Assembly (NCBI GenBank): GCA_001466705.2
Contig: LATX02000178.1
Span: 1-64,000, forward strand
Length of the DNA: 64,000 nt
Reading direction: 5' to 3'
Source of the DNA: Moniliophthora roreri
Lineage: Eukaryota; Basidiomycota; Agaricomycetes; Agaricales; Marasmiaceae
Below are positions 23,217 to 34,798 of the stretch, one piece after another. The notes beneath the pieces were generated by a model. That model was not told the origin of the DNA, made no database searches, and worked only from the letters and a program-made list of their open reading frames with translations. Numbering within the stretch: position 1 is the stretch's first letter; every line of letters starts with the position of its first letter. Made by a program: the position numbers and the translations under genes.

Positions 23217-23826
23217 TCATCTCAACCCAACCTTTTCCATCAATCCGCTCAGCTTCGAGACTGTTGGGCTGGGAGCCTCTGGTCCACCTGCTGCAGTTGT
23301 TCTCCGTTCCCCTAAAAACTTTTGATGTTCTTTTTGCGCATTCTCGCGGAGAACTTTAAGGAAATGTTGAGGTGTCAGACCACCGGGTTCACGGAATCGA
23401 CCAAAAGCTGCTCGTTCTTCTGACTTCTTTAGATGTACATGAGTTGCAACGTATGGCTTGAGCTAAAAGAGGTCAATTAAGTTTTCAGATGAGAACGCTC
23501 CAGAATTAAGACACACTGGAGAGTTATTTATCTCTGATATTGGAGGCGCAACGAACACGCGCACTTTTTCGTCTATAAGACGATATTTCGCCTTGCCTCG
23601 TATGACATGTTTACCCGGTGCGCCAGTTCGATGTCCTCCGGGCAGAAAAGCTTGACGAGTACCTGATTGCAATTGCGCTGGATAAGCAGGCTATTCGGGT
23701 TTGGTGGTAGAAGTGTTTACCTTTGTAAAAATCTTTATTGCCTTTCTTCGAGGTCAGAGGACGTCTAGAGGCTTTAGACAGTCGAGCTACTGTTGGGAAC
23801 ATGGCACTCAGAAGGGAGTGTCGCAA
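23217..23826 (-). CDS. MRPL27: Mitochondrial ribosomal protein mL41 (MRPL27 family)
   Basis: A component of the large subunit of the mitochondrial ribosome. Three exons join in frame: 'SKASRRPLTSKKGNKDFYK', then 'GTRQAFLPGGHRTGAPGKHV' with 'VRVFVAPPISEINNSP', then 'LKPYVATHVHLKKSEERAAF' with 'GRFREPGGLTPQHFLKVLRE'. 'KKGNKDFYKG...G' and 'KPYV' are the family hallmarks. The short N-terminal leader is suitable for mitochondrial import. Translation may start at 23,826 or at the second Met at 23,802. It lies on the opposite strand between the two ThuA copies, so either it was there before the duplication or one ThuA copy was inserted beside it. Confidence 0.88.
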
Positions 23827-24302
23827 CTCCGAGTTCGACCTCGGAAAAATTTCTCACGTCAAGATATGATCTCTCGCAAAAATTCCAGCAATGAGTTTCC
23901 TCTTCGTCTGAATCCGAACGTCACTGATTTCTTGGGTGTATCAACTTCGGTGACCATACTAGATGCCCCTCGACACTGCAAAGTTAGGATACAAAACGAC
24001 AAGAACGAACTTATGGTACCCCTTCCGCAATCATCGCCATTCGTGTAGGGCGCACGTAAATTCTTCCATCTCTGGTCCTGATACCCTGAATCATTATATC
24101 TTTCAGACTTCACATGCGAGGCAAGCATCCATTCAAAGTGTGCTCTGCCAAGAGATGAAGGGGGCTCGCTGCAATTGAAATAATTGAGGCGATAACTCGG
24201 TTACAGTCGTTTCTCAATCATCCATTCATCCGCCAGACCTCCCAATACTAGCGACCCTAGTTCTACCCGAGAAACGGGACCTATCAAAAAGATGAGACTG
24301 GC
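23827..24302. other. Divergent promoter region of mL41 and ThuA copy 2
   Basis: About 480 bases upstream of both genes. Open frames crossing it are not conserved. The only clear element is the TATA box listed separately. Confidence 0.45.
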
Positions 24303-24309
24303 TATAAAA
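24303..24309 (+). promoter_or_regulatory. TATA box of ThuA copy 2
   Basis: TATAAAA lies 41 bases before the start codon at 24,344. ThuA copy 1 has no comparable box at this distance, which suggests the duplicates are regulated differently. Confidence 0.55.
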
Positions 24310-24343
24310 TGACAGTAAACCACTCTCAACCAGCCCGGATACC

Positions 24344-25625
24344 ATGGCCCTACTCAAAACGATACAGCTAATGTTCTGGATTCTGCTCCTCCCAAGAGCA
24401 GTCATCAGTCAAACACAGATTCCAGCCAATGTGTTGATATACACGCTGACCTTGGGCTACGTTCACGAATCCACGTCGACCGCCGTTCAAGCTCTCAGGG
24501 AGAGGGGTGCCTCTATCAACGTCAACTTCGAGCACACAGAGGACCCAAACGTGTTCACCGACGAAGGTCTAGCCAGATATGATGGGTTGCTGTTTCTAAA
24601 CACACACGGGAATTAAGCCTCTATGTACCGACCTAATAGGAGACTTGCAGTACTCTACCCATCTGGCAAGGCCGCATTCCAAAAGTACCTAAATCTGGGC
24701 GGTAATTTCGCTGGTATCCATTATGCCACTGGCTGCCTAGAGAATGATACATTCTATGAAAAGGCCATCGGTGCGCATTGTTTTCCTTAAGGATTACTGG
24801 TCATCGTACTGATTCTTAATGTACAGGCGCGTACTTTGACTATCATCCACCGGGTGTCTTGAATGCGGTCTGTTTCGCCGTTTTCTCTGGAAGAACCTTC
24901 TGACTTGTTGGCATGGGTTCCAGACCGTGAATGTCGTCAACCAGTCGCATCCTAGCACTAGTATGCTTCCTGCACAATGGAAAATACAGGACGAGATGTA
25001 CGGTGGAGCTACGGTGTCTTCCATATTTGAAGGCCTGACACACGTCATGACAGGTACAATTTCAAGTCAGACCCTCGAGATATTGGTGCAACGGTCATCC
25101 TCTCAGCGGACGAGTCTAGTTATACGGGTGCGGGTCTACTGACTCATATCAGGTCCAACAATGTCACTGATTTGCGTATAGATGACGGAGAGCGTAAATA
25201 CGATCAAGGTGAACCTCATCCAACCGGTATGTCATAGTGTTGGACACAGAGCTATTCCGAATTTTTGACAGCTGCCCCAATCTAGCCTGGTACCAGGAAC
25301 GAATAGCTGCCGTTGAAAGCGGTGGAACACCGGGGCGTAGTTTCTGCACCAGCCTCGGACATTCGACCGAAACTTGGCATGTGAGCTGTGATAGTTTCGA
25401 ATGACTTATTCGGACCGCGCTAAAGTAACATCATCACAGGACGATCTGTTCATGGCCCATGTCCTTGGAGGGATACAATGGGCTTCATTGTCTAATACAA
25501 TGAGAGCGTTCAACCCCAGCGCTTCTGTTGGTGCAACCAACTTGGCAATTGTCCCAACTGCGTCGGGTTTCACGTTAGCTTTCTCAGTGGTCGTGCCAGT
25601 CATGGTCATGGTCCTCCTTCCCTGA
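24344..25625 (+). CDS. Secreted ThuA-like domain protein, copy 2 (possible GPI anchor)
   Basis: A paralogue of the gene at 21,450 with the same intron positions. Signal peptide 'MALLKTIQLMFWILLLPRAV'; ThuA-like motifs 'ANVLIYTLTLGYVHESTSTA', 'VNFEHTEDPNVFTDEGLARY', 'DGLLFLNTHGN', 'YFDYHPPGVLNA', 'VVNQSHPSTSMLPAQWKIQD', 'GATVILSADESSYT', 'GGTPGRSFCTSLGHSTETWH' and 'DDLFMAHVLGGIQWA'. The C-terminal residues (FTLAFSVVVPVMVMVLLP) are hydrophobic after a Ser/Ala/Thr region, as in GPI-anchored proteins, whereas copy 1 lacks this. The exon after 'LFLNTHGN' needs an intron at about 24,610-24,660 to restore the frame; its donor is not obvious. Function in fungi is unknown. Confidence 0.88.
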
Positions 25626-26714
25626 GTTCCTGAAGCAGTACCCGGGCTCCGCTGTTACCTCTAAACGAAAGGAAGAATAGGATTTCTTCGATGTTTTCTA
25701 CTAGCCGCAGGACTTCCGCTGTCGTCCGATGGTCAGCGCACTTCGATGCACTGGGTTGGCAAGGCACACAATTCAAATGATGGATATTCCACGTAGGGGG
25801 ATTTGCGTAGTTCTTGGGATCGTCGTTTCAGACTCAACATAAGATCATCGATAGTCATCGACGCCGAGTGTACTCTCCGAGGCGATATGGACTGCGGATG
25901 GCTTGAGACCAATTATGTATGACAGATAGCAGGGGAGATTCTTCGATTTCCATAATTGATGTAGGTCTACTGATTGAGTTATTCTTTCCATCTGAAGGAT
26001 CTCTCGGGCGTTTTAATCATGACGCGATATAGGTTTTAGGATATTTGTTTAGAAGATATATATTTCAATTTCCGCGAGACAGACTTGGGTTTCGAAGGCT
26101 TAAGTCTGTCCTCCGAGGACTGAACCTGCTAATTTGCAACTAGCGGAAGCCGGTAGACGTAGCACAGTTGGGAACGCAAAGGATCTTGTTGTCAGCAGAA
26201 TCAATGGTTAACCGAAATTGCACCCAAGCCAAATCGTTGCCATCAACCGGCGGTCTAAACAATCTTCTCATCCTTACAGAAACGTCAAGATCCCATTTCA
26301 GGAAATCGCCCAAGGCCCTTCGACATTTTAATACTCCAATGGGTCAGCTTCGCCGCGCCCCACTTGACCCATCTTCCCTCTACAGATATCTTGGGTTCAG
26401 AAGCCACCAACTCCCGAATTCCTCGAACCCGCTTATTCTCGCCGTGTCTAGGATACCGTCTGGAGTAAGTATTCCTTGAACTCTTATAATCATTGTATGC
26501 CGAAGTACGGTACTCCAAGAGGAAAAGATCCTTCCGCACATCCTCGTTCCCTTCTCCCTTTGTCTACTTCATGGTCTACAGCGTTTTCTAACAGCATATC
26601 AACAGATCTCGCGACCCTAACCACTTCCAAACTCTCCGAACAATTGCTTGAGCTCAGCTCGCGTGCGCACCAACGAATCAAGCCTGCAGCAACATCCAGT
26701 CCATCACGAAAACC
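25626..26714. other. Intergenic, upstream of the bHLH gene
   Basis: About 1.1 kb. The open frames at 26,168-26,479 and 26,476-26,811 are proline/serine-biased and unlike known families. Part is probably the long 5' leader and promoter usual for fungal transcription-factor genes. Confidence 0.4.
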
Positions 26715-27875
26715 ATGTCGCAACGCGTATCTATCCCATCCATTCCTTCTCCTTGTACATCTACGTCCTCAGATGCAGGACCAAGGACTCCAGAGCCCAA
26801 TTCACCTATAGCAGGACACAATGGTTCCGAGAACGGTACGCTTCGTCGCCTATTGCTATTTGTTCTGGCTGATACCTGCATATTCTAGCCAATACTGCAA
26901 ATGCAGTCGGAAGCAAGAGGAAACCAAATAGGAGGGCTAACACTGCTGAGCGCCGAGCAACACACAATGCCGTCGAGAGGCAGAGAAGGGAAACGCTCAA
27001 TGGTCGGTTTCTGGTTAGCAAGCAATTCATTCATCGCGTTGCCTTGTTTTGACTCTTGATACCAGGATCTAGCAAAACTGCTACCCAATCTGTCTCAAAT
27101 TCGCCGCCCATCCAAATCCGCCATCGTCAATTCCTCCATAGCTCACATCCATGCTTCCCGTCGCCACAGAGCACTTTCCTCCCGTGAGCTGCGCTTACTC
27201 AAATACGAATGTGATCATCTGCGTCGGGAGCTCAATGAATGGCGCGACCGAGCTGGGATACCTCAAGTTGAAGAGCCTGTTAGAGGCGAGGGATTCGGAA
27301 TGGTTCTCGAAGGCGAGTTGGAGATTATTCCCGTAACCAATGGGCCTGTGGATGAGGAGGAGGATGGTCTTTATGGCGAGGAAAACTCTTTCGACCACGA
27401 GGTTCAAGCCGGCGCTATTGGGGTTGAGGAGCAAGCACGCCTCGTACAATCCCAATATACATCTGTTCCTTCAGTCAACACTCCCTTCTCTCAACATGCA
27501 CCCCAGCCGCCTCTGTTGACACGGAGCAACTCCAACCCTCACCCAATGATTACAAGTCCGACTCGTGTGTCCTTCGACAATCTGGTACTGGGAGCGTACG
27601 ACTCACATGTACAGCCGTCTGCAGGTGGACAAACGAACGTGGAGGTGAACCCTTACCCGAATACCTTAAACGCAGGCTATGACAAGTATGTGATCGGGCC
27701 ACATGGGAGGGGACGGAGTAGTAGTATAACTTCATCAGGCAGTGCAAGTCCACCTCATCATCAGCCTCGGGGACACAGCTCACAACCTCGTGGGTATCGG
27801 CCTCAGCATCAAGGTCAACCTGGATGGAGCAGCATACAGATGCAGAACTTTGGGAACCAACCTTTTGGGTTCTAG
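26715..27875 (+). CDS. bHLH transcription factor
   Basis: Three exons (26,715-26,835; second from about 26,890; third from about 27,066) encode a nuclear basic helix-loop-helix protein. The basic region is 'RRATHNAVERQRRETLNGRF' with the H-E-R contacts for an E-box (His, Glu, Arg at the 5-9-13 pattern). Helix 1 and loop are 'LDLAKLLPNLSQIRRPSKSA', helix 2 is 'IVNSSIAHIHASRRHRALSS', and a heptad-like stretch (LRLLKYECDHLRRELNEW) extends it as a leucine-zipper-like dimerisation segment. A 'KRKPNRR' patch before the domain may be a nuclear signal. The C-terminal half is Gln/Ser/Pro/Gly-rich and disordered. Targets are unknown. Confidence 0.93.
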
Positions 27876-28502
27876 TCTGAATTCTCCTGTCTACCTATAT
27901 TTTATGTCATGTCCATGTCCAGATATATCCCTCCCAAGTCTTACATCACGTCCAGAGCCATGACTCTTCTGTGTAACGCTATATCATACCATTTATCCAC
28001 CCTCAGCCTATGTTTGAAGTGGGACTGGTCTCATTCTAATTTCATCACAACAGACTTCACCACCTCCGTTCTAAGCACTCTTTTAATTGTCTGTTTCAAA
28101 TCCTCACACTCGTTCTCTACATGTTATTTGACAGAGGAAGTCAGCATGGTACGGAAGGGCCAGTTGTAGAATAGAAGACATAGAACTGCCGGATATCAGA
28201 GCGTCGGATCGTTAAGCCTGTGACATGATGTCCCTCCCGTGACAAGTACGGGAGGAGATTCAGAACTTCCGCGTTGAGTTTGCATGACCGACGCCAATAT
28301 ACATTGTCTTTGATGTCAGCCGAATCACTATAATACAGTTATTGAACGAAGGAGTTGTGGTAAGGAATGGTGGTGTGTCGCCATGAAAGAAATCCGAAAT
28401 AATTGCTACATGATAACATCTTCCTGCCAGCATCAGATGTAGGTGAACGAAACGTAACCAGTACTAGTCTGTAAAAAAAAAAGGCGTTCTTCGTGGGCCA
28501 AA
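27876..28502. other. Intergenic, convergent 3' ends
   Basis: 627 bases between the bHLH (+) and receptor (-) stop codons. There is a run of ten A near 28,472 and no supported gene or repeat. Confidence 0.45.
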
Positions 28503-30756
28503 TCACTGGGGTGAGGTCGTTGGGTTGTTACTATACAGCCGGTTGTAATGTTGGGCAAGGGTAGGGGAACCAGTCCGCTCTACACTCGCCAACAATAAAG
28601 GCCGTAAACGAGCTGAAGGTGGCGCAGATGGGTCCGCAACAGGCGAAGGGAATGACGGTTGTACCGCACTTAGCATGGGCTGATTCCGAATAGCAGAAGG
28701 CATGGACCCGTCTGCATTCTGACGAGATAACCAGCCAGACAAATCTAGCTCAATAGAACCTGCCGAATACACGGAGCTGGTACGTTGCGGTAGCGCGGTC
28801 ATCCTGGGAGGGTTGGTCATACTAGTCATGGAGACCGGTGATTGCGTCCGGAAAGAAGAGCTGCTTCTCTGGTCAATGTTGGTTGATGACCGATAAGCAT
28901 TGGAAAATTGCAGAGCCACCGGGGGAGACCGTATGCGACGGGGTGGCGGCGGCAGACTGGACAGGGTGTCTGTTGACTCTTTGCGGACATGCTCTGACAT
29001 AGGATATATTTTCGTCCCAACGACATCCGGGTGGGCATTGAGCCCTTCGTTCAACTCCGCAACCGGGGAAATATTGCGGGGTATACCGGCAACATCAGGG
29101 CTGTTATGACTGTATAGGCTCCTGTTGTCACCGACCAACAGCCTGCGTTCGGAGGACGTGTCGGTAGTTGGCGAAATAGACGGATTCCCCGCTCGGTATT
29201 CGTTGATCATCTTCTCCGTAAGGTTATAATGAATCGGCGTGGCAGAAACTGTAGTCAACCTCTTTAAGGTATCAGCGGATCCAAACGACATGTCCGTGTC
29301 TCGTTTGGACTGTTTGAATTGCGTTGGGCCCCCCGCGCCGAATGCTGGGGTAAGCACTCTATGCGTATTGTAAAGAAGCAATGCGTTGGCCACACCTAAT
29401 ACCAAAAATTAGTGGAAGCATACGCTACAGAGTCAAATCTTTAGTTACCGAGGGTAAACCAACACACGAAGGCGAAGACGGCAACCTCAAAGGGGACTTC
29501 CATTCCAGCGAGTCCAAGTAAACGGACGACAGAATATGGGATCAGGAAGAGGATGTACGCTATCATCAAGTAATTAGGTCGCGTTGTTCCAATACAAAAT
29601 TTGAGAGCTCACCGGCAGGGTACCTAGAAAATCACATCAGTTGCGCGCACAAACCTGAATACAAGAGAATCTCATACCATATCATGCTCTTCGCAATTCC
29701 AGCGACAAAACGCTGATATTTTTCGCCGGATGTGTCGCCACGATCATTTCGGTCTAGCGACAGTTTGACACCGCCCTTGATTACGAGCGAGCCCCGCAGG
29801 ACAAGGAAGATCAAAGAATACAGAATGCCTGAGAGAAGCGCAGCAACAAAAATCTTCAAAAACAGTTAGCAAGTCTGACAGGATAGAAAAGAGGGGAGGC
29901 GCGTACGGGAAGGAGATGTAGGAAGAACAGACTACTCCCAAAGGTCGTTTTCACACCGCAAGCTAACCCTGAGACACCATAGATAGGTCCCACGTTAACC
30001 ATGATCGGGAGGACCGCTAAGACAAATAAGAAAGTGTAAGCGGTAAGCGAGAGTCATTTGCAACGATGCGGAACCAATACGAACCAATGACGGTAGCTAA
30101 TGACCAGCCAAGGAATATGGCAGGTGCATAAATGAAGACCGACTGGCGCTTGCGCAGGACCAGTGAATTGAAGGTATGGATTCCGATGGCTACGGTGAAG
30201 TAGGCGGTGGCAACATTTCCAAATTGCATGACCACAGCTACAGTATATATGTTGGCAAAATGCTCGGGTTCCAGGTGGACGAATATTTACCTTGAGCAAT
30301 ACAGTAGCCATCTGAGTTTATGGAGTGAGTTTGGTGAAAAACTATGAAGAACAGGATGCCGCACCTTCTGTAATCCCTCGTTGTATCAAGAAGGGCAGAC
30401 CCATCAATCCAGCCACACTATTGAATGAGTTTGCAATGAGGAGACAGGCAGCGTAATATCCCAACTGCGTATTGAAGAAAATGTAGTCCCGGTACTGCGA
30501 AATATTGCGCCCGCATAGCCGGAGGCCAACCAACCAAATGCCACGAAGAATAATTGAAAGTAGAGCGATTGAAGAAAGAATGGCGAACACGTTAACAGCC
30601 TAGGTTTGCAGACGGAAATTCAAATACATTGGGTACGGTGACACCACTATACGGAAGTTCACTCACAATAGCCCCTGGCAATTCCTTGTTAGATAGGGGA
30701 ATAAAAACGGCTACAGATCTTGCTGGGGGTATAGGTGAAGCCGGAAGAGGAGCCAT
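28503..30756 (-). CDS. Seven-transmembrane receptor, cAMP-receptor/Git3-like
   Basis: Exons run from ATG at 30,756 ('MAPLPASPIPPARSVAVFIP'). Hydrophobic segments in order include 'VFAILSSIALLSIILRGIWL', 'QLGYYAACLLIANSFNSVAG', 'GNVATAYFTVAIGIHTFNSL', 'SVFIYAPAIFLGWSLATVI', 'IFVAALLSGILYSLIFLVLR', 'AYILFLIPYSVVRLLGLAGM' and 'VAVFAFVCWFTLGVANALLL', which makes about seven. The layout, with a Cys after TM2 and a long Ser/Pro-rich cytoplasmic tail of about 290 residues, resembles the cAMP receptor-like and glucose-sensing (Git3/GCR1-type) receptors of basidiomycetes. These would signal through G-alpha at the plasma membrane; the ligand is unknown. Ras is encoded 5 kb away, but that proximity is not evidence of a functional link. 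Confidence 0.75.
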
Positions 30757-31151
30757 CTTGAAATTATTGACTTTTCAGTATCCTTCTCGACAGACTGGAC
30801 TCTTGAGGGCGGAAAAAACGACACTGGTCGTCCTGCGCCGGTCGTCGTGAAAGATCCTACAGGAGGACGAATGGAAAGGGAACCGGTCCTGGAGGAAAGA
30901 AAGCAAGAAAAATAGGTTCACAAGGGTACCAGGGTTCACTTTGTCTGTCAGGCCTCAGGCCTCGTGCCTCAAATAGCAAGTTTTGTCATACAGTATGTTA
31001 CCAGCGCCCAAAATGGCAAGCAGACAGACTTTTGACGAACATCGATGGGAATCAATCCACGTTAATACTGTACAACGCTTATCTTTCCGTACTTGACTAC
31101 CATCATTGTCAAGACCCCAAAGTGTGGCCGAGCGGCGTAATACAATTACCC
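30757..31151. other. Promoter region of the receptor and 3' end of Pol eta
   Basis: 395 bases. I see no gene and no clear TATA box. Short direct repeats of 'caggcctc' occur near 30,950. Confidence 0.4.
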
Positions 31152-33779
31152 TCACTTTCGGCCAAAAAACTTCTCGATCCCTTTCGCGGGCTCTTTCCGT
31201 CTCTTCTTCACTCCCATACTAGTCTTTCCGGATTGAACGGGTTGAGGGTCTGGTTCGATCTCTCGTGCTACGGTTTGAGCGAAATGGAAATCTTGATGTT
31301 CCACCTTCATCACTTTCAGCGCACGGGAATGGTCGTCTGCAGTTCCGCTTGCTATTTGCATCGCTGACAATGAGAATCTCTTGCGACACGTAGAGCATGT
31401 GAAAGAGGTTGCGCCAGTATCAAAATCCTCGCCTTTCTCCGCACTGTTTCCGTCTTCTTCACTCCGCCTTCCTTTGACGATTCCATGTAGGGATGATTCT
31501 TCGTCGTTGTCATCTCGGAAGCGTTTAGGTGCTTGACCGCCCGAAAAGAATCCGTCTATGCTTTGTTGACCCCCCTCAGCTACCTCTATCCCAGTGAAAG
31601 CGAGCTGAACGCTAGTGACCTTCATCTGTCCAGGATCCTTGCCCACAAGTTCTTTCCAGAGTTTACTACCTGCGGTAGCGATGATGTCGACCGTGACTTC
31701 GCGTGAAAAAGGAAAGGGAGCTTGCTTGGAACGAGATACGTCGTAGCCTGTGCAGTCCTCAATTCAAATTCTTACTCAACATTATCAAGGAGAAAGGGTA
31801 ATTACCCTGTCTGGCATGTAGAACCAAAGTCTTTGGCCACAGGTGGGCATTGAGCTTGCGAGCGTCATTTAGCCGTAGACTCAGTTCTGCAGCCAAGACC
31901 CGTATCCAGTGATGGCCGTCCGACGCTTTCGTGATAGGTTTTTGGAGATTCTTGGAAGCCAACATACTCTTGTTGACCGCAGACTTTTCCTTGACTACCG
32001 CAATAACTTTGATTAGAAACACCTTACGAAATGATTCTTGAAGGTACCTTCCGTCCTGTCGATACCTCTAGGTTGGGAAATCATTGATGAGATGATATGC
32101 CGGTTTCATGAAAGCCGGACTTCCGTACCGTAGAATCTCGTAGACCCATATGGCCTCCTCACCAAATTTGTGTTGCATTTCCTCTGACAGATCCCAGAAG
32201 TCGAAGGAATAGAGACCGTAATCAATGGCCATGTCTTTGCTGATCCGCCTGATCATGTTCACTCACCAAGTGATATGGGTCTGAAAATTAAAACCACGCG
32301 AATGAGAAGCGCAGAAGTGCCTCGAGGAGCTTCACTACTCACAAAAGATCTCCAACAGTCGATACATCGTATTCTTTGGCAATTGCTTCCCCGAGTTTGC
32401 CGCCCAGGAATCGAATCTATATGTTGTCAGTCCGAGTCGCTAGCAACGAAATGATTGTACTCAATTCACCTTTTGAAAAGGCAATGGCTTCAAGTAATTC
32501 GGAATCGCCGCATTTCGCAAAATAGTCTGCGAATACGGTTTCTTGTACGAAGCAGCAAGCTATCGATGATCGTCCATTTAGGGCCGTGTCATGAGGTTGT
32601 GGTAGGTGGGTACGAACCTTTGCCAGAAACTTGTTTCTGGCGATACCCTGATAAGAAAACCGGTTGTGAGGTTGTCGGGTTGCGATGATGTAGTTTCCAC
32701 ATACTGCGGATGTGGTATACCCCAAAGTCCCCGCGATAGCCACTCGCACTTTGTTCATCATCTCTGCGGCAATAGAAAGGCCAACGTCGTGCCATGTATT
32801 CGGAGCTGTATCGTCGTATTGCTTTGAGTGTTCCAGGTCCTCGGGATCTTTCGCTATGACAGGTATAATGTTTGAAAAGGATCCCCAGTCAATGGCAGGT
32901 GGCGGAGGCAGTGGGGTATCTAGACCCTCCGGCGAGTCCGAGGGTGGTGATGTGAGGTAGGGATAACGTCGCAACAATTCTTGTCGCACGGGCTTCGTGA
33001 AATCTATGAACGCCTCATCAATAGAAGCCTTTTCTTGATAGTTTTCAATTTAGACCCCGACAAGTATAATATTACACTTTACCAATCTCGGCACCGGGGA
33101 GCCCCTCTTTGAACATGTTCAAAACCTTGACACTTTCGCGGCGGTAGTAATCCAGTGACACCTAAGCAGCATCTAACGCCTCAGCCGGAGAAACCGTTCA
33201 AGTGGAAATAATACGAACTTTATGTGTTCTAGAATCGACTTTATCCCAATATCCAGGTTCAGCCTCTCCTTCTTTGTACGTTGCAACGTGTACAATCATC
33301 AGTTCTGGACAACGCTCCTTTGCGTCTTGCAGTTTGTGGAAGCGCGTGATGCCATACTCTCGGGCAGGGTAGTTGACTGCTATGATGCCCTCCCATTGTA
33401 ATACAACCAAAGGCTTGTCTTTAACACCAAGTCGAACCATTTCGCATGCAGCGTAGAAGGCATCGCTATCGCAGAGCGCCACAACGCGTAAGGGATCCCT
33501 GACACCGAGGTTTTGCTGGAGGATGTGTCGGTAGGTAATGATGGGATTAAGGTCGTCAAAGTCCTGCACCGTAGCTTTCTCTTTGCCTTTCCAGATCGAC
33601 TTGCCAGCAGAGACGGGTGGACGTGACTCGGACATGGTAGGGGTACGCGCCGATGTGGTGGTAGATATTTGGTCGACAAATATTGACAACACCGGTGACA
33701 TAGCGCTGGGGACTGCGAAAGCGCTTACTTGCGAAATGACTTCGCGGCCCACGATCTTCTTAGCTCCAACCATTACCAT
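31152..33779 (-). CDS. RAD30: DNA polymerase eta (Rad30), translesion polymerase
   Basis: A Y-family polymerase that copies past UV dimers. Catalytic acidic residues are seen in 'RVVALCDSDAFYAACEMVRL' and 'ASIDEAFIDFTKP', and the fingers region is 'EGIIAVNYPAREYGITRFHK'. Later exons give 'ARNKFLAK|LAASYKKPYSQTI' and 'KIRFLGGKLGEAIAKEYDVS', the conserved thumb. The C terminus has a UBZ-like ubiquitin-binding zinc finger ('FTCSTCRKRFSL' ... 'VEHQDFHFAQTVARE') and ends in a PCNA-binding-like 'KGIEKFFGRK'. The frame is open from Met at 33,779, but Met at 33,635 (MSESRPPVS) is a more likely start because the first leaves only 21 bp to the CIA30 start codon on the other strand. The central insertion is Pro/Ser-rich. 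Confidence 0.93.
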
Positions 33780-33800
33780 CTAGCTTTTTGCCCAACCGCT

Positions 33801-34798
33801 ATGCAGTCGATTCGCTCCCAATATTGGGCAAGAACCCGCAAGCAAATTTTTGATGGACTCTCCAACAGTAAGTGCTTGACTTGCAAAGAAAGGAAGAAGC
33901 CACACTCAAAATTCGACTAGTTGTTAGAATGAGTGGGGCAGATGAGCCCTCTCGCGCGCCACGGACTCTATTCTCCTTTAACACGCCTGAAGATGTACAA
34001 ATGATGGCTACAGGATGTGATGGAGACATTGGCGGAAATTCAACCGTTCACTTTGATCTGGATACTACACCAAAACACAACCAGCCTATAGGAAAGCCAG
34101 CAACGGCAAGATTCTGGGGAAGCATGAGGTTGGATGTGCAGCCCAAGTACCGCGGGAGGATACGGGGAGGTTATGCTGCGTTTAGGAACAAGGTGCATTG
34201 GCCTGGTTTGCGCTTTTCCGCAGCTGAACGTTCACACTCCTCGATAGCGTCGAAACAGTCTGTTCGGGGAAGTACTTGAAAACATTGAGTTTCATGAATA
34301 CCTTGCCCTTCGTATACGGCTAGGGGGTGACCCTAGCACGCACAACGCGTACTTTATGAACTTGCAAACCAATGGGCCAATCTCGACGGACTTGTGGCAG
34401 CATCGATTATACTTCAAACGAACGGACAACCAGTGGGAAGATATATTCGTGATTATGCATCTCCTTTGCAAGATGTACAAAGGCACTGAGGAGGCTTCCT
34501 ATAGATCCCATTCCGCAACTTTGTGCGAACAAATAACGGTGAACTCTCTGAAATACAGTTGGAGATGAGCGACAAACTACGCAGCGTTGGTATTTCGGTA
34601 CTCGGAGGAAATAGTGGCTCGGCAGGAAACTATGAGCTAGGTATCGATTCAATCCGAATCGTAAACGAGGAAGATGCAAAATCGGACTTGAGTGAGTAAC
34701 TGAGACTTCATGCCATATATCATCATCTTCTAAAGAATACTGCTCCAGATGTTCCACTGGGTAGAAAGGAAAAGGACGAAAAATGGGAAAATCTTTGA
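33801..34798 (+). CDS. Complex I intermediate-associated protein 30 (CIA30/NDUFAF1)
   Basis: An assembly chaperone of mitochondrial respiratory complex I. Five exons were joined by hand: 'MQSIRSQYWARTRKQIFDGL' (possible targeting leader); the core 'RTLFSFNTPEDVQMMATGCD' with 'GKPATARFWGSMRLDVQPKY' and 'GRIRGGYAAFRNK'; 'RRNSLFGEVLENIEFHEYLA' with 'LQTNGPISTDLWQHRLYFKR'; 'IPFRNFVRTNNGELSEIQLE' with 'VGISVLGGNSGSAGNYELGI'; and a short last exon ending 'KEKDEKWENL'. All introns are 50-60 nt. Length (about 240-250 residues) and block order are those of the family. Confidence 0.93.

Noticed and set aside
26168..26479. 103-codon frame upstream of the bHLH gene
   Set aside because: No conserved motif and it is overlapped by other open frames; probably 5' leader or intergenic.
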